NCBI GenBank assembly: GCA_934572445.1
Contig: CAKTLD010000046.1
Location: 1 to 13,365 of the forward strand
Reading direction: 5' to 3'
From: an uncultured Oscillospiraceae bacterium
Lineage (GTDB): Bacteria > Bacillota > Clostridia > Oscillospirales > Oscillospiraceae
Length of the DNA: 13,365 bases
Position 1 is the stretch's first letter; each line of letters starts with the position of its first letter. Shown in pieces: positions 13,096 to 13,365 of this stretch. The notes beneath the pieces are model-generated. The model had not been told where the DNA came from. It did no database searches and saw only the letters and a program-made list of their open reading frames with translations. Made by a program: the position numbers and the translations under genes.

Positions 13096-13365
13096 TTACT
13101 CTTCGACGACAACGCCCATGGAGCGTGCAGTACCGGCAATCATGCTCATCGCGGACTCGAGAGAGCCGGCGTTGAGATCGCGCATCTTCATCTCAGCGAT
13201 CTTCTGGACGGAGGCCTTGGAAATGGTGGCGACCTTGGTCTTGTTGGGGACGCCGGAGCCAGACTCGATGTTGCATTCCTTCTTGATCAGGACGGCAGCG
13301 GGAGGAGTCTTGGTGACGAAGGAGAAGGAACGGTCGGCATACACCGTGATGACGACGGGGATGAT
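13096..13365 (-). CDS. rplK: 50S ribosomal protein L11, N-terminus beyond window
   Basis: Only the last 89 residues are present; full L11 is about 141. The frame is open to the right edge and begins [19 protein letters not shown], continuing [10 protein letters not shown] and a C-terminal rRNA-binding domain ([20 protein letters not shown], then [17 protein letters not shown]). The first in-window Met is internal and is not the start. L11 binds the GTPase-associated centre of 23S rRNA. It is followed by rplA in the usual rplKA order. Confidence 0.97.
   Translation of the reverse strand: MIPVVITVYADRSFSFVTKTPPAAVLIKKECNIESGSGVPNKTKVATISKASVQKIAEMKMRDLNAGSLESAMSMIAGTARSMGVVVEE

Noticed and set aside
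1..13365. CRISPR arrays, insertion sequences, tRNA genes or phage genes
   Set aside because: No regularly spaced repeats, transposase frames, tRNA-like clover leaves or phage-type proteins were seen on either strand.

Overview
The window looks like chromosome from an anaerobic, fairly GC-rich Firmicute of the class Clostridia, most likely an Oscillospiraceae-type gut bacterium. That placement is inference. It rests on Clostridia-type ribosomal proteins, strong AGGAGG-type ribosome binding sites, a Firmicutes-style L10 leader with a transcription attenuator, and oxygen-sensitive fermentation enzymes (ATP-dependent dehydratase activase, flavin/Fe-S ene-reductase, CooC-type ATPase). Almost all genes are on the minus strand; one large gene (8604-10880) is on the plus strand.

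Layout. (1) 1-1613, minus: a compact run of an XRE-type regulator with membrane segments, a short MGMT-type alkyltransferase overlapping it by 14 nt, and the N-terminal part of a PAP2-like membrane protein cut by the window edge. (2) 1718-2605, minus: an EamA/DMT transporter. (3) 2714-8432, minus: a six-gene unit read in the order CooC-like ATPase, HgdB-type subunit, large HgdA-type subunit, BadF/HgdC-type activase, 55-residue membrane microprotein, and a stand-alone acetyl-CoA-synthase-like domain protein. It ends in a clear intrinsic terminator. (4) 8604-10880, plus: a divergent 758-residue 2-enoate/2,4-dienoyl-CoA reductase-family enzyme sharing the AT-rich intergenic region with the six-gene unit. 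(5) 11023-13365, minus: rplL, rplJ, rplA and partial rplK. A consensus promoter, an L10 leader and an attenuator lie in front of rplJ, and a cluster of hairpins lies between rplA and rplJ.

How the genes may work together. The activase has the residues of the family that drives electrons into 2-hydroxyacyl-CoA dehydratases, benzoyl-CoA reductases and double-cubane proteins by ATP hydrolysis. Its likely targets are the two adjacent HgdA/B-like subunits. The divergent ene-reductase could reduce an enoate or enoyl-CoA product, as FldZ does beside phenyllactyl-CoA dehydratase in reductive Stickland metabolism. Two members do not fit an ordinary dehydratase operon: a CooC-type (nickel-insertion) ATPase with an intact CxC motif, and a small protein matching the middle domain of acetyl-CoA synthase but ending soon after a C-x2-C-x5-C motif. 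This combination, with the membrane microprotein, is the best candidate here for an undescribed redox system. Its substrate cannot be read from the sequence.
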